A stretch of 64,000 nt of DNA from Geodermatophilus dictyosporus (GTDB lineage: Bacteria; Actinomycetota; Actinomycetes; Mycobacteriales; Geodermatophilaceae), in assembly GCF_900115505.1 (NCBI RefSeq), contig NZ_FOWQ01000002.1, positions 62,001 to 126,000 of the forward strand. Reading direction: 5' to 3'. Below the pieces are notes generated by a model that was not told the origin of the DNA, ran no database searches, and worked only from the letters and a program-made list of their open reading frames with translations. How positions within the stretch are numbered: position 1 is the first letter of the stretch; every line of letters starts with the position of its first letter. Of this stretch, positions 26,018 through 36,275 are shown one piece after another. The position numbers and the translations under genes were made by a program.

Positions 26018-26626
26018 CTGAGCGAGCCTCCCCCCGCCGACGACGGGACCGGTCCCGGGGCCGGCGCGCCCGACCGGCGTCCCGACCCGCTGCGCCGGCT
26101 GGCGCTGCTCGCGCTGGCCGTCGCCGTCCCGGTGCTGGTCGTGGTCCTCGTCCTGGCCAACGTCCTCGGCGGCAGCGACACGGACGACGACGACGCGGTC
26201 GCCGACGTGAGCGGGGGCACCAGCCCGCAGCGCGCCGAGGACCTCCCGCCGCTGCCGGTCGAGGTGCCGGCCCCGACGCCCGAGGCCGACGCCACCTGCC
26301 CGCAGCTCATGCAGGTCCTCCCCCTCGACCTGCTCGGCGACCCTGCCCGGCTGGTCGACTCCGACACCCCCTACGCGGCCGCGTGGGGCGACCCGGCGGT
26401 GGTGCTCGTGTGCGGCGTGCCGCAGCCGGAGGGCCTGGTCCCCGGCGAGGGGCTGTTCACCATCAACGGGGTGACCTGGTATGTCGACCAGACCGATCCG
26501 GAGGCCACGGTGTGGACGGCGGTCGACCGCGCCGTCTACGTGGAGGTCAGCCTGCCGCCGGACGTCGACAGCGCCCCGGTGACCGCGCTCAGCGACGTCC
26601 TGGCCGCCGCCCTGCCCGCCCGGTAG
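26018..26626 (+). CDS. DUF3515 family membrane-anchored protein, probable CTG start
   Basis: About 202 residues. A basic segment DRRPDPLRRLA precedes one transmembrane helix, then an acidic linker and an exported domain with TCPQLMQVLPLDLL and a second Cys in VVLVCGVPQPEGL, as in DUF3515 proteins of actinobacteria (Rv2980 occupies the same position beside ddl). The frame is closed upstream by the TGA of the AsnC-domain gene at 26009-26011. No ATG or GTG occurs before the helix, so I place the start at CTG 26018. GTG 26132 is possible but would remove the basic anchor and half the helix. Confidence 0.72.
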   Translation: MSEPPPADDGTGPGAGAPDRRPDPLRRLALLALAVAVPVLVVVLVLANVLGGSDTDDDDAVADVSGGTSPQRAEDLPPLPVEVPAPTPEADATCPQLMQVLPLDLLGDPARLVDSDTPYAAAWGDPAVVLVCGVPQPEGLVPGEGLFTINGVTWYVDQTDPEATVWTAVDRAVYVEVSLPPDVDSAPVTALSDVLAAALPAR

Positions 26627-26677
26627 CCCTGCCCGCCTGATCACCCTGCCCGCCCGGTGGCCCTGCCCGTCCGGCGG
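26610..26677. repeat. Four tandem 17-bp repeats between convergent genes
   Basis: Units begin at 26610, 26627, 26644 and 26661, each CCCTGCCCG(C/T)C(C/T)GGTGG-like, with 1-4 differences between copies. The first unit holds the DUF3515 stop codon; the array ends one base before the lipoprotein stop. A small minisatellite. Confidence 0.85.
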
Positions 26678-26678
26678 C

Positions 26679-27329
26679 TCAGGCCAGCGGCAGCCGGTCG
26701 AGCTGGGCGAGCACCACCGCGCGCAGCTCCGCGGTGGCCGCCTCCGTGCTGTCGGCCACCGCGGTCACCGCGACGCTGAAGACGCCGTGCGCGCACCAGG
26801 CGAACGCGGCCGGGCCGGAGAGGCCGGTGGTCGGGTCGGTCCCGTCGGCCGGCGCGGTCACGGTGAGCAGGCTGCAGCCCCCGGGCAGGTCGGCCGGGTC
26901 GCGGCGCAGCACGCCCTCGTAGAGCGCCGCGTCGTTGCCCGCCAGGTCCTCGGCGTAGGCCGCGGCGCCGGTGTGGGCGTCGAACTGGTCGACGAAGACG
27001 CTGGTCAGCGGTCCGGTGGTCGAGCCCCAGAACCGCTCCCAGCCGTGCCGGTAGCCGTAGTCGCGCAGCACCGCGCGCTCGCGAGCGGGGTCCTCGGCGT
27101 AGCCGGCGACGTCGTCGACGGACTTGGCACCGGCGGGCGGCGCGAGGTCCTCGTCGGGGATGCGGGGCAGGCCCGAGGGCACCCGGGCCAGCACCAGCGC
27201 GCCGAGCTCCTCGACGGTCGCCGGTGTCGCCGTCGCCGGCGCGGGGGTGGCGCTGCCGGCCACCGTCGGCGTGCAGCCGGTGAGGGCCAGCAGGCCCACG
27301 GCGAGCGCGACCGACCGGCCCGGGTTCAC
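26679..27329 (-). CDS. Putative lipoprotein
   Basis: 216 residues. A signal peptide VNPGRSVALAVGLLALTGC ends in the lipobox LTGC (cleavage before Cys19). The mature part starts with a Thr/Ala/Pro-rich linker and continues as a soluble domain of no recognised family, with GYRHGWERFWGST and two later cysteines (GGCSLL, AWCAHG) that could form a disulphide. The GTG overlaps the ddl stop (GTGA). Located outside the membrane by inference. Confidence 0.82.
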   Translation of the reverse strand: MNPGRSVALAVGLLALTGCTPTVAGSATPAPATATPATVEELGALVLARVPSGLPRIPDEDLAPPAGAKSVDDVAGYAEDPARERAVLRDYGYRHGWERFWGSTTGPLTSVFVDQFDAHTGAAAYAEDLAGNDAALYEGVLRRDPADLPGGCSLLTVTAPADGTDPTTGLSGPAAFAWCAHGVFSVAVTAVADSTEAATAELRAVVLAQLDRLPLA

Positions 27330-28474
27330 CGCGGGGTCCGCGCGTCCCCCGGACGGCCCGCGCGCGCCAGTGCCGAGGCGACCAGCCGGTCCACCAGCTC
27401 GGGGTAGCCGACCCCGCTGGCCGCCCACATGCGCGGGAACATCGAGATGGGCGTGAAGCCCGGCATCGTGTTGACCTCGTTGACCACGAGCCGCTCGGCG
27501 CCGTCGGGGCCGGTGCCGAGGAAGAAGTCCACGCGGGCCAGCCCCTCGCAGTCCAGGGCGAGGTAGGCCCGGCAGGAGGCCTCCTGCACCATCCGCGTCT
27601 GCCCGGCGGTGAGGTCGGCCGGGACGTCGAACTCCACGGCGTCCTCGAGGTACTTCGCGCTGAAGTCGTACCAGTCGGTGCCCGGCCGCAGCCGGATCTC
27701 GGCGGGCAGGCTGGCCTCGGGCGGGCCGCCGTCGCGGCCGGCCAGCACGCCGCACTCGATCTCCCGCCCGGGGACGGCGGCCTCCACGACCACCTTCGGG
27801 TCGACGGCGGCGGCGGTGGCCACGGCCTCCGGGAACTGCACCCAGTCGGTGACCTTGGTGATGCCGATGCTCGACCCGGCCCGCGAGGGCTTGACGAACA
27901 CCGGCAGCCCCAGCCGCTCGCGATCGGCCGCGGTGAGGACGTCGGGGTCGGCGCAGAGCGCTCCCCCGGCGTCGCGCAGCACCACGTGGTCGCCCTGCGG
28001 CAGCCCGGAGGCGGCCAGGAGCTTCTTGGTGAACTCCTTGTCCATCGACGCGGCGCTGGCGAACACGCCCGACCCGACGTAGGGCAGCCCGCTCGTCTCC
28101 AGCAGCCCCTGGACGGTGCCGTCCTCGCCGTAGGCGCCGTGCAGCACCGGGAAGACGACGTCGACCTCGGTCAGCGCCGGGCCGATCGCGGCGGTCGGCT
28201 CCAGCACCGCCAGGCCGCGGCCGGCGGGGTCGCCGACCAGCGAGACCGCCGTCCCGCCGGTCACCTCGGGCAGCCGGCCGCCGTCGATGGCCAGCTGCTG
28301 GCCGGGCTCGGGCAGCACCCAGCGCCCGTCGCGGGCGATGCCCACCGGCACCACCTCGTAGCGCTCGGGGTCGAGGGCGGCCATGACGCTGCCCGCCGAG
28401 ACGCAGGAGATGGCGTGCTCGGCGCTGCGCCCCCCGAACACGACCGCGACGCGCACCCTGCCTGTCCCGCTCAT
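27326..28474 (-). CDS. ddl: D-alanine--D-alanine ligase
   Basis: 382 residues. N-terminal VVFGGRSAEHAISCVSAGSV, central VFPVLHGAYGEDGTVQGLLE, ATP-grasp motif PVFVKPSRAGSSIGITKV, and the C-terminal NEVNTMPGFTPISMFP identify Ddl. It makes the D-Ala-D-Ala dipeptide of peptidoglycan. The ATG at 28474 is preceded by TAGGGT 8 nt upstream and no ribosome site, so the mRNA is probably leaderless. Divergent from the Pcs-like gene. Confidence 0.96.
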   Translation of the reverse strand: MSGTGRVRVAVVFGGRSAEHAISCVSAGSVMAALDPERYEVVPVGIARDGRWVLPEPGQQLAIDGGRLPEVTGGTAVSLVGDPAGRGLAVLEPTAAIGPALTEVDVVFPVLHGAYGEDGTVQGLLETSGLPYVGSGVFASAASMDKEFTKKLLAASGLPQGDHVVLRDAGGALCADPDVLTAADRERLGLPVFVKPSRAGSSIGITKVTDWVQFPEAVATAAAVDPKVVVEAAVPGREIECGVLAGRDGGPPEASLPAEIRLRPGTDWYDFSAKYLEDAVEFDVPADLTAGQTRMVQEASCRAYLALDCEGLARVDFFLGTGPDGAERLVVNEVNTMPGFTPISMFPRMWAASGVGYPELVDRLVASALARAGRPGDARTPR

Positions 28475-28557
28475 CGCGGCCGACCCTAGTCGACGCCGGG
28501 CACGCGTCCCGCGCTCCGGCAGGGCCGGTCCGCGCGCCGTGTGGGACTCTCGTCGCG

Positions 28558-29382
28558 ATGCGGGAGAACGCGGCCCCTCCGGTGGACCCCCAGCCTCCGG
28601 CGGCGACGGCACACGACGAGGGGCCTGACCACGGGGTCGCTGCGGCGCGCCGTCACCCGCTCCGGCTGCGGCTGGCCGGCGCCGCCGTGCACGCCTACAC
28701 GGCGCTGGGGTCGGTGCTGGGGCTGCTGGTGGTGCTCGCCGCGCTCGAGGGCGAGGCGGTCACCGCGCTGTGGATCGGCCTGGCGGCGCTGGTGATCGAC
28801 GGCACCGACGGGATGCTGGCCCGCCGCGCGCGGGTCAAGGAGACGATCCCCTGGTTCGACGGCGCGCTGCTGGACAACATCGTCGACTACCTCACCTACG
28901 TCTTCGCCCCGGTGGTCCTGCTGTGGACCACCGGGGCGCTGCCGCACGACTGGCGGGGCTGGCTGCTCGCCGCCCTGCCGCTGCTGGCCTCGAGCTACCA
29001 GTTCTGCCGGGTCGACGCGAAGACCGACGACCACACCTTCCTCGGCTTCCCGAGCTACTGGAACGTCGTCGCGTTCTACGCGGTGGTGCTCGACCTCTCC
29101 CAGGTCGCGGTGGCCGTCACGCTGGTGGTCTGCTCGGTGCTGGTGTTCGTGCCGGTGCGCTACCTCTACCCCTCGCGCACCGAGGCGCTGTGGCAGCTGA
29201 GCATGCTGCTGACGGTCGTCTGGCTGGTGTCCTACGCCGTCCTGCTGGTGCAGTACCCCGACCCGAACCCGGTCGTGGTGGTGCTGTCCTTCGCCTACCT
29301 CGTGTACTACCTGGGCTTCAGCGGCTGGCTCACCGCCCGCGCGGCGCACCGCCGTCGCCGGGACGCCCGCGCCGCCACCTGA
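28558..29382 (+). CDS. pcs: Phosphatidylcholine synthase-like CDP-alcohol phosphatidyltransferase
   Basis: 274 residues, about eight membrane segments. The CDP-alcohol motif is D81-G-T-D84-G-M-L-A-R89, then 12 residues, G102-x3-D106-x3-D110. The 12-residue spacing (instead of 8) is what rhizobial Pcs enzymes have. The downstream KTDDHTFLGFPSYWNVVAFY segment also matches Pcs (KTDExFFSGFPxxWN). It would condense CDP-diacylglycerol with choline to give phosphatidylcholine. The N-terminal 35 residues are Pro/Ala-rich and probably cytoplasmic. GACTCT lies 7 nt before the ATG. Confidence 0.82.
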   Translation: MRENAAPPVDPQPPAATAHDEGPDHGVAAARRHPLRLRLAGAAVHAYTALGSVLGLLVVLAALEGEAVTALWIGLAALVIDGTDGMLARRARVKETIPWFDGALLDNIVDYLTYVFAPVVLLWTTGALPHDWRGWLLAALPLLASSYQFCRVDAKTDDHTFLGFPSYWNVVAFYAVVLDLSQVAVAVTLVVCSVLVFVPVRYLYPSRTEALWQLSMLLTVVWLVSYAVLLVQYPDPNPVVVVLSFAYLVYYLGFSGWLTARAAHRRRRDARAAT

Positions 29383-29415
29383 GCCACGGCGCCGTCGGCG
29401 CCCCCGCGGCCGCGG

Positions 29416-30555
29416 TCAGGCGGCGTCGAGCCCGGCCACGAGGTCGGCGACGACGTCGTCGGTGTCCTCGATGCCGCAGGAGAAGCGCACGAACCCCGCC
29501 GGGACGGCGTCCCCGCCCCACTGCGCCCGCCGGTCGACGGTGCTGTGCACGCCGCCGAAGCTGGTCGCCGCCGTCCACAGCCGGGTGGCGGCGAGGAAGC
29601 GGCCGACGGCGTCCTCGTCGGCGAGCTCGGCCGACACGACGCCGCCCGGGCGCAGCATCTGCCGGGTCGCCAGCGCGTACGACGGGTCGCCGGGCCGCCA
29701 CGGCCAGCGGACGCCGGTGACCGCCGGGTGCGCCGCCAGCGCCGCCGTCACCGCCTCCGCGGTGGTCGCCTGGCGGGCCAGCCGCAGGTCCAGGGTGCTC
29801 ATCGACCGGTGGCCCAGCCACGCGTCGAAGGCGCCCGGCGTGGCGCCGGTGTGGTCGCGCCAGCCCTTGAGCCGGTCGTGGAGCTCGTCGGAGGTGGTCG
29901 ACACGTGGCCCAGCAGCAGGTCGCTGTGCCCGGTGAGGGCCTTGGTGTCCGCGCCGACGGTGAGGTCGGCGCCCAGGGCCAGGGGCCGCTGGCCGAGCGG
30001 GGTGGCCGTGGTGTTGTCGACCGCGAGCAGCGCTCCGGCGGCGCGGGTGGCCGCGGCGACGGCGGCGACGTCGCACAGGTCGAGGTGCGGGTTGCTCGGC
30101 GTCTCCAGGAGCACCATCCGGGCGCCCTCGAGGTCGCCGCGGGCGGCGACGTCGGCGATCTCCAGGGTGGACACGTACTCCACGCGCACGCCCAGCCGCT
30201 CGAGCTCGTCGCGGGCCAGCAGCCGCGTGGCGTAGTAGCCGTCGGCGGGCAGCACCAGCCGGTCGCCGGCCGACACCAGCGCCATGACCGCGGCGGAGAC
30301 CGCGGCCATCCCCGTGGCGAAGGACAGGCAGCGGCCGCCGTCGAGCGCGCCGACCGCCGTCTCGAAGGCCCGGTACGTCGGGTGTTCGGTGCGGGCGTAG
30401 GCGTCCACACCGTTCGCGCGGGGCGGCAGGCCGCCGAGGTGGTAGGGCGCGGCGAACACCGGCGAGGGCCGCAGCGGCGTGCCGGGCACCGGCGGCCCGT
30501 CGCCGGCGTGGACCGACCGGGTGCCGTCCCCCCACCCGTCGGGCAGCGTGCTCAC
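29416..30555 (-). CDS. Cystathionine gamma-lyase/synthase-type PLP enzyme
   Basis: 379 residues of the Cys/Met metabolism PLP family. Visible: [20 protein letters not shown] at the N-terminus, [35 protein letters not shown] (PLP phosphate loop), [15 protein letters not shown] (Asp under the ring) and [13 protein letters not shown] with the Schiff-base Lys. It could be a cystathionine gamma-lyase, gamma-synthase or methionine gamma-lyase; these are not separable by eye. GTG overlaps the gpsA stop (GTGA). Confidence 0.85.
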   Translation of the reverse strand: MSTLPDGWGDGTRSVHAGDGPPVPGTPLRPSPVFAAPYHLGGLPPRANGVDAYARTEHPTYRAFETAVGALDGGRCLSFATGMAAVSAAVMALVSAGDRLVLPADGYYATRLLARDELERLGVRVEYVSTLEIADVAARGDLEGARMVLLETPSNPHLDLCDVAAVAAATRAAGALLAVDNTTATPLGQRPLALGADLTVGADTKALTGHSDLLLGHVSTTSDELHDRLKGWRDHTGATPGAFDAWLGHRSMSTLDLRLARQATTAEAVTAALAAHPAVTGVRWPWRPGDPSYALATRQMLRPGGVVSAELADEDAVGRFLAATRLWTAATSFGGVHSTVDRRAQWGGDAVPAGFVRFSCGIEDTDDVVADLVAGLDAA

Positions 30556-31574
30556 TCCGACTTCGCCTCGCGGGACATGATCTCCTTGAGCACCGCCTGG
30601 GCGGGGACGCCGTCGTGGCACACCTTCACGACGGCCTCGGTGAGCGGCACGTCGATGCCGTGGGCCCGTGCCAGCTCCAGCACCGGCCGGCAGCTCTTGA
30701 CGCCCTCGGCCACCTGCCGGGTCTCGCGCTGCACCTCCTCCAGCGACATCCCGCGGCCGAGCTTCTCCCCGAAGGTGCGGTTGCGGGACAGCGGCGAGCT
30801 GCAGGTGGCCACCAGGTCGCCGAGGCCGGCCAGCCCCGCGAACGTGGTCAGCTCCGCGCCGAGCGCGGTCCCCAGCCGGGCGGTCTCGGCCAGCCCGCGG
30901 GTGATCAGCGAGGCACGGGTGTTGTCGCCGAAGCCCATGCCCTCGGCGATGCCGCAGGCCAGCGCGATGACGTTCTTCACCGCGCCGCCGAGCTCGCAGC
31001 CGACCAGGTCGCGGTTGGTGTAGGGCCGGAAGTAGGGGGTGTGGCAGGCCGCCTGCAGCGCCGTCGCGCGGTCGTCGTCGGAGCAGGCGATCACGGTGGC
31101 CGCCGGCTGCTCCTCGGCGATCTCGCGGGCGAGGTTGGGGCCCGACAGCGCGGCCACCCGGTCGGGGCCGGCGCCGGTGACCTCGCAGATCACCTCGCTC
31201 ATCCGCTTGGTGCTGCCCAGCTCGATGCCCTTCATCAGCGACAGCAGGCTGGCGTCGGGCGGCAGCAGGGGCGCCCAGGCGGTGAGGTTGGCCCGCAGCG
31301 ACTGGGAGGGGACGGCGAGCACGACGACGTCGGCCCCGTCGAGCGCCAACGCGGCGTCGACGGTCGCCGTCAGCGTCTGCGGGAGCCGGACGCCGGGCAG
31401 GTAGTCGGGGTTCTCCCCCGTCTCGGTGATCGCCTCGCACAGCTCGGGACGGCGGGCGTGCAGCGTGACCGTGCAGCCGGCGTCGGCCAGCACCTTGGCG
31501 AACGTCGTCCCCCAGGAGCCGGCCCCGAGGACGGCGGCGCGGGTGCCGCGGCCCGAGCGCTCCGGCCCGCTCAC
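30552..31574 (-). CDS. gpsA: Glycerol-3-phosphate dehydrogenase [NAD(P)+]
   Basis: 340 residues. NAD(P) motif [19 protein letters not shown], substrate region [52 protein letters not shown] (catalytic Lys) and [21 protein letters not shown] are typical. It makes sn-glycerol 3-phosphate for phospholipids. The start overlaps the plsC stop, so plsC-gpsA form a phospholipid-precursor unit. Confidence 0.96.
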   Translation of the reverse strand: MSGPERSGRGTRAAVLGAGSWGTTFAKVLADAGCTVTLHARRPELCEAITETGENPDYLPGVRLPQTLTATVDAALALDGADVVVLAVPSQSLRANLTAWAPLLPPDASLLSLMKGIELGSTKRMSEVICEVTGAGPDRVAALSGPNLAREIAEEQPAATVIACSDDDRATALQAACHTPYFRPYTNRDLVGCELGGAVKNVIALACGIAEGMGFGDNTRASLITRGLAETARLGTALGAELTTFAGLAGLGDLVATCSSPLSRNRTFGEKLGRGMSLEEVQRETRQVAEGVKSCRPVLELARAHGIDVPLTEAVVKVCHDGVPAQAVLKEIMSREAKSE

Positions 31575-32380
31575 GCGGCGCTCCCGGGCGGGTCGCCGGG
31601 CAGCGACCGGCCCGGCCGACGGGCGGACGGCGGCGGCGCGGGCTCGCCGCGCAGCGCCGCCAGCTCCTCGCGCACCCGGCCCATGATCAGGTCGGTGGTC
31701 GAGCGGAGCAGGTCGGGCGTCAGCGCGCGCCCGGCGCGGACCTCCGCCCGCAGTGCGGAGAGGTCCACCGGTTCCCCGATCGCGTGGTCGACGGGCGTGC
31801 GCAGCCGCAGGTGCAGCTTCTTGTCGTGGTAGTCGTGCACCCGCTGCGGACCCCACTGGGCCACCGGCAGCACGACGGCGTCGGTGGTCAGCGCCAGCCG
31901 GGCCACGCCGGTGCGCGCCTCCATGGGCCACCAGTCGGGGTCGCGGGTCACCGAGCCCTCCGGGTAGATGACCACGACGTTGCCGGCCTCGAGGTCGGCC
32001 GCGGCCGCCGACAGCGAACCGCGGGCCTCGGAGGAGCCGCGCGCGACCGGGATCTGGCCGGCGTCGAGCAGGATGCGGCCCGCCAGGCCCCGGAACACGG
32101 CCTGCTTGGCCAGGAAGTGCGGGATGCGGCCGTGGTCGTACACCAGCCGCGCGCAGGCCAGCGGGTCGAGCACCGACACGTGGTTGGCGACCAGCAGCAC
32201 CGGACCGGTGCGCGGGAACCGCTCGCCGTGCCGGTAGCGCAGCCGGAACAGCAGGGAGGCCACCGGGTAGATGACGACCACGGCGAGCCTGAGCGACCAC
32301 GGCAGCCGGCCCCGCTCGTGCAGGACCCGCGGTCGCGGCTGCGCGACCGTCCCGCGCCCGGCGGACTGCTCCTCGGTCAC
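31571..32380 (-). CDS. 1-acyl-glycerol-3-phosphate acyltransferase family protein (PlsC-like)
   Basis: 269 residues from the GTG at 32380 (GGAGGGGTGCCG upstream). A hydrophobic N-terminal segment ([16 protein letters not shown]) anchors it. Acyltransferase motifs: [10 protein letters not shown] (NHx4D catalytic pair), GQIPVARGS and [12 protein letters not shown]. It acylates lysophosphatidate or a related lipid at the inner membrane. Pro/Arg-rich C-terminal tail. Next to gpsA, the source of its substrate backbone. Confidence 0.9.
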   Translation of the reverse strand: MTEEQSAGRGTVAQPRPRVLHERGRLPWSLRLAVVVIYPVASLLFRLRYRHGERFPRTGPVLLVANHVSVLDPLACARLVYDHGRIPHFLAKQAVFRGLAGRILLDAGQIPVARGSSEARGSLSAAAADLEAGNVVVIYPEGSVTRDPDWWPMEARTGVARLALTTDAVVLPVAQWGPQRVHDYHDKKLHLRLRTPVDHAIGEPVDLSALRAEVRAGRALTPDLLRSTTDLIMGRVREELAALRGEPAPPPSARRPGRSLPGDPPGSAA

Positions 32381-32480
32381 CGGCACCCCTCCGCTCGGTC
32401 GTGATGACGGGCACATGATCGCACCGGGGCCGCGCCCCCGGTCCGGCAGTGCCGTCCGGCGGCGGGCGCGGTGTGCTCAC

Positions 32481-33122
32481 ATGGACCCCGTGCGCTGGTC
32501 CGTGGTCGTCCCGGCGAAGCGGCTCGGCGCGGCCAAGACCCGCCTGCACCCGCTGACCGGCGGGCCCGCGGCGGGCGACCGGCACGCGGTGCTCGTGCTC
32601 GCCCTGCTGGCCGACACGGTGGCCGCCGCCCGAGCCTGCCCCGCGGTCGACGACGTCGTCGTGGTCACCGACGACGACCGCGCCGCCGCCGCGGTCGCCG
32701 CGCTCGGGGCGCGCACCGTCCCCGACGCGCCCGACCGGGGCCTCAACCCCGCCCTCGCCCACGGCGCGGGCGCCGCGGTGACCGCGGCGGTGGCCGCGCT
32801 GTCGTCGGACCTGCCGGCACTGCGCCCCGCCGAGCTGGCCGCGGCGCTGGCCGCCGCGGAGGGCGCGCCGCGGGGCTTCGTCGCCGACGCGGCCGGCACC
32901 GGGACCACCCTGCTGACCGCGGCCGGCGTGCCGCTGGACCCGCGATTCGGGCGCGGCTCGGCCGCCGCGCACACCGCCGCCGGGGCGCTGCCGCTGGGCG
33001 GGGACTGGCCGGGGCTGCGCCGCGACGTCGACACCCCCGCCGACCTCGCCGCGGCCGCCGCCCTGGGGCTGGGGCCGGCGACCGCGGCGCTGCTCCCCCG
33101 GCTGCTGCCCCGCACCGGCTGA
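32481..33122 (+). CDS. cofC: 2-phospho-L-lactate/phosphoenolpyruvate guanylyltransferase (CofC/FbiD)
   Basis: 213 residues. The N-terminus [17 protein letters not shown] is the CofC nucleotide-binding loop, followed by [33 protein letters not shown] and a C-terminal [14 protein letters not shown]. It activates PEP or phospholactate with GTP in coenzyme F420 synthesis. Position before ppk matches fbiD in mycobacteria. Other F420 genes are not in this window. Confidence 0.9.
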   Translation: MDPVRWSVVVPAKRLGAAKTRLHPLTGGPAAGDRHAVLVLALLADTVAAARACPAVDDVVVVTDDDRAAAAVAALGARTVPDAPDRGLNPALAHGAGAAVTAAVAALSSDLPALRPAELAAALAAAEGAPRGFVADAAGTGTTLLTAAGVPLDPRFGRGSAAAHTAAGALPLGGDWPGLRRDVDTPADLAAAAALGLGPATAALLPRLLPRTG

Positions 33123-33156
33123 GCGACCCGCGGCGGGTCGTCCGCCGTTTCCCCGG

Positions 33157-35292
33157 GTGCGGCACGATGACGCCGTGGCAGCGGAGACGACGACGGCCGG
33201 GACGACGCGCGCACCGCAGGGCGAGGAACCGCCGGCGCTGCCCGCCGACCGCTTCCTCAACCGGGAGCTGTCGTGGCTGGACTTCAACGCGCGGGTGCTC
33301 GAGCTGGCCGAGGACGAGACGCTGCCGCTGCTGGAGCGGGTCAAGTTCCTGGCGATCTTCGCGGGCAACCTCGACGAGTTCTACATGGTGCGCATCGCCG
33401 GGCTCAAACGGCGGCTGAGCACCGGCCTGACCGTCCGCTCCCCCGACGGGCTGACCATCCGCGAGCAGCTGACGCGGGTCACCGAGCGAACCCAGGAGCT
33501 GGTGCACCGGCACGCGGTCGCCTTCGAGCAGGACGTCACGCCGAGGCTGGAGGCGGCCGGCATCCGGATCGTGCACTGGTCCGACCTCGCCGAGCCCGAG
33601 ACCCGGCGGCTGCGCGAGTACTTCCGCGACCAGGTGTTCCCGGTGCTCACGCCCCTGGCGGTCGACCCGGCCCACCCCTTCCCCTACATCAGCGGGCTGT
33701 CGCTCAACCTCGCCGTCTCGGTGCGCGACCCCGACACCGGCACGCGGCACTTCGCCCGCCTGAAGGTGCCCAACAACGTGCCGCGGTTCGTGCCGGTGGG
33801 CGCCGGCCAGGCGCAGGACGCCTCCGGCCAGGCCACGTTCCTGCCGCTCGAGGACCTCATCGCCGCCCACCTGACCTCGCTGTTCCCCGGCCTCGACGTC
33901 GTCGACCACCACCTGTTCCGGGTCACCCGCAACGCCGACCTCGAGGTGGAGGAGGACCGCGACGAGGACCTGCTGCAGGCCCTCGAGCGGGAACTGGCCC
34001 GCCGCCGCTTCGGCCCGGCCGTGCGGCTGGAGGTGACCGAGACGATGGACCCGCAGATCCTCGACGTCCTCGTCTCCGAGCTCGAGGTCAGCCCGCAGGA
34101 CGTCGTCACCGTGCCCGGCCTGCTCGACCTGGCCTCCCTGTGGGCGCTCTACGACCTCGACCGGCCCGAGCTCAAGGACGAGCCGTTCGTGCCGGCCACC
34201 CACCCGCGCCTGTCCGAGGGCGAGACGCCCAAGAGCGTGTTCGCCACGCTGCGCGAGGGCGACGTGCTGGTGCACCACCCCTACCACTCGTTCGCGACCA
34301 GCGTGCAGCGCTTCATCGAGCAGGCCGCGGCCGACCCGCACGTGCTGGCGATCAAGCAGACGCTCTACCGCACCTCCGGCGACTCGCCGATCGTCACCGC
34401 GCTGATCGAGGCGGCCGAGGCCGGGAAGCAGGTCGTGGTGCTGGTGGAGGTCAAGGCGCGCTTCGACGAGGAGGCCAACATCACCTGGGCCCGCTCGCTG
34501 GAGCGGGCCGGCTGCCACGTCGTCTACGGGCTGGTGGGCCTCAAGACGCACTGCAAGACCGCGCTGGTGGTGCGGCGGGAGAGCGGCGTCATCCGCCGGT
34601 ACGTGCACATCGGCACGGGCAACTACAACCCGAAGACCGCGCGCCTCTACGAGGACCTGGGCATCCTCACCGCCGACCCGCGGGTGGGCGCCGACCTCAC
34701 CGACCTGTTCAACACCCTGACCGGCTACTCGCGGCAGACCAGCTACCGGCAGCTGATGGTCGCGCCGCACGGCATCCGCAGCGGGCTGGTCGACAAGATC
34801 CGCCGGGAGGCGCGGCACGCGGCCGAGGGACGGCCCTGCGGCATCCGGTTCAAGGTGAACTCCCTGGTCGACGAGGGGGTCATCGACGCGCTCTACGAGG
34901 CCGCGCGGGCCGGCGTCCCCGTGGAGCTGTTCATCCGCGGCATCTGCGCGCTGCGGCCGGGGGTGCCCGGGCTGTCCGAGGGCATCCGGGTGCGCTCGAT
35001 CGTCGGCCGCTTCCTGGAGCACTCGCGGGTGATGGCCTTCTGCAACGGCGGGGAGCAGGAGTGGTGGATCGGCAGCGCCGACCTCATGCACCGCAACCTC
35101 GACCGCCGCGTCGAGGTGCTGCTGCGGGTCTGCGACGAGACCGCGCAGCGCGAGCTGCAGCGGGTCTTCGACGCCGCGATGGCCCCCGGCGTGCGCTGCT
35201 GGGAGCTCGGCCCCGAGGGCGCCTGGACCCGGCTGGACGGGCGCGACTACCAGGCCGCGCTGACGGCCGCGGTGACCGAGCATGCCGGCTGA
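33157..35292 (+). CDS. ppk: Polyphosphate kinase 1
   Basis: 711 residues from GTG 33157; a GTG at 33175 with CACGAT 6 nt upstream is an equally good start. N domain [20 protein letters not shown], head domain, then [16 protein letters not shown], and the catalytic phosphohistidine region [23 protein letters not shown] with His. The C-terminal domain [20 protein letters not shown] and [12 protein letters not shown] are intact. It makes polyphosphate from ATP reversibly. Overlaps mutT1 by 11 bp. Confidence 0.95.
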   Translation: MRHDDAVAAETTTAGTTRAPQGEEPPALPADRFLNRELSWLDFNARVLELAEDETLPLLERVKFLAIFAGNLDEFYMVRIAGLKRRLSTGLTVRSPDGLTIREQLTRVTERTQELVHRHAVAFEQDVTPRLEAAGIRIVHWSDLAEPETRRLREYFRDQVFPVLTPLAVDPAHPFPYISGLSLNLAVSVRDPDTGTRHFARLKVPNNVPRFVPVGAGQAQDASGQATFLPLEDLIAAHLTSLFPGLDVVDHHLFRVTRNADLEVEEDRDEDLLQALERELARRRFGPAVRLEVTETMDPQILDVLVSELEVSPQDVVTVPGLLDLASLWALYDLDRPELKDEPFVPATHPRLSEGETPKSVFATLREGDVLVHHPYHSFATSVQRFIEQAAADPHVLAIKQTLYRTSGDSPIVTALIEAAEAGKQVVVLVEVKARFDEEANITWARSLERAGCHVVYGLVGLKTHCKTALVVRRESGVIRRYVHIGTGNYNPKTARLYEDLGILTADPRVGADLTDLFNTLTGYSRQTSYRQLMVAPHGIRSGLVDKIRREARHAAEGRPCGIRFKVNSLVDEGVIDALYEAARAGVPVELFIRGICALRPGVPGLSEGIRVRSIVGRFLEHSRVMAFCNGGEQEWWIGSADLMHRNLDRRVEVLLRVCDETAQRELQRVFDAAMAPGVRCWELGPEGAWTRLDGRDYQAALTAAVTEHAG

Positions 35293-36211
35293 GGCCCGGC
35301 GGGGGGTCGTCGCCGCGGCCGGCGGCGCCGTCTGGCGGACGGCGCCCGGCGGGGGGCTGGAGACCGCGCTGGTGCACCGGGAGCGTTACGACGACTGGTC
35401 GCTGCCCAAGGGCAAGCTCGACGCCGGGGAGAACGCGCTGGCCGCCGCCGTCCGCGAGGTGCGCGAGGAGACCGGCCTCGACGTCGTCGCCGGCCGGCGC
35501 AGCCTGCGCACCCGGTACACGGTCGCCGAGGGCGCCAAGCACGTCGACTACTGGCTCATGCAGGCCGTCGGCGACCCGCGGGACTTCACGCCCAACGACG
35601 AGGTCGACGAGCTGCGCTGGCTGCCGCTCGACGAGGCCGCGGACCTGGTCACCCACGAGCACGACCGCGCGGTGCTGGCCGACCTGGCCCGCCCCGACGT
35701 CCCGCGGGTGCCGCGGCTGCTGCTGGTGCGGCACGCCAAGGCCGGCAGCCGCAGCGACTGGGACGGCCCCGACGACGAGCGGCCGCTGGAGGCCCAGGGC
35801 CGGCGGCAGGCCCGGCAGCTCGCCGAGGTGCTGCCGGTGTTCGGCCCGGTCGAGCTGCTGACCGCCGCGCGGGTGCGCTGCCGCCAGACGCTGGAGCCGC
35901 TGGCCCTGCGCACCGGCCTGCCGCTGGGCGACCTGCCGGAGCTCGGCGAGGAGGAGTTCGCCGCCGACCCGGAGGCCGGCCTGGCCGTGGTCGAGCGGCT
36001 GCTGGCCCCGCGCGGGGCCCCGGGGGTGAGCGTGGTGTGCAGCCAGGGCGGGGCCATCCCGTCGGTGCTGGTGGCCCTCGGCGTCCGGTGGGAGGGCACC
36101 CGGCTGCACCCGCCGTCGGCCAAGGGCAGCGTCTGGGCACTCGGCGGCCGGCCCGGCGCCCTGTCCGCCGACTACTACCGCGACCTGGGCCCCGACCCCG
36201 ACGCCCCCTGA
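35282..36211 (+). CDS. mutT1: MutT1-type Nudix hydrolase fused to a histidine phosphatase domain
   Basis: 309 residues in two domains. Residues about 8-135 are Nudix, with the box [23 protein letters not shown] fitting GX5EX7REUXEEXGU exactly. Residues about 140-309 are a SixA/phosphoglycerate-mutase-type domain starting [10 protein letters not shown] with a second catalytic region. The same fusion is mycobacterial MutT1, which turns 8-oxo-GTP/dGTP into the monophosphate and also acts on diadenosine polyphosphates. The neighbour ppk fits a shared phosphate-metabolism unit. Confidence 0.92.
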   Translation: MPAEARRGVVAAAGGAVWRTAPGGGLETALVHRERYDDWSLPKGKLDAGENALAAAVREVREETGLDVVAGRRSLRTRYTVAEGAKHVDYWLMQAVGDPRDFTPNDEVDELRWLPLDEAADLVTHEHDRAVLADLARPDVPRVPRLLLVRHAKAGSRSDWDGPDDERPLEAQGRRQARQLAEVLPVFGPVELLTAARVRCRQTLEPLALRTGLPLGDLPELGEEEFAADPEAGLAVVERLLAPRGAPGVSVVCSQGGAIPSVLVALGVRWEGTRLHPPSAKGSVWALGGRPGALSADYYRDLGPDPDAP

Positions 36212-36212
36212 C

Positions 36213-36266
36213 GGCCCCGTCCCGGGTCCCGCCCTGAGCCTGCGAAGGGTGGGGAGGACGGGGTCC
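36213..36266. terminator. Composite hairpin between mutT1 and leuD
   Basis: Arms CCCCGTCC (36215-36222) and GGACGGGG (36256-36263) around a core with CTGAGCCTGCGAAGGGTGGG. Starts 2 bp after the mutT1 stop and 10 bp from the leuD stop; serves both convergent genes. Mycobacteria have hupB here; it is absent in this window. Confidence 0.75.
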
Positions 36267-36275
36267 TCCTGCACG

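Noticed and set aside
36212-36275. hupB between leuD and mutT1, as in mycobacteria
   Set aside because: The gap is only 64 bp and is filled by a terminator; no coding sequence.
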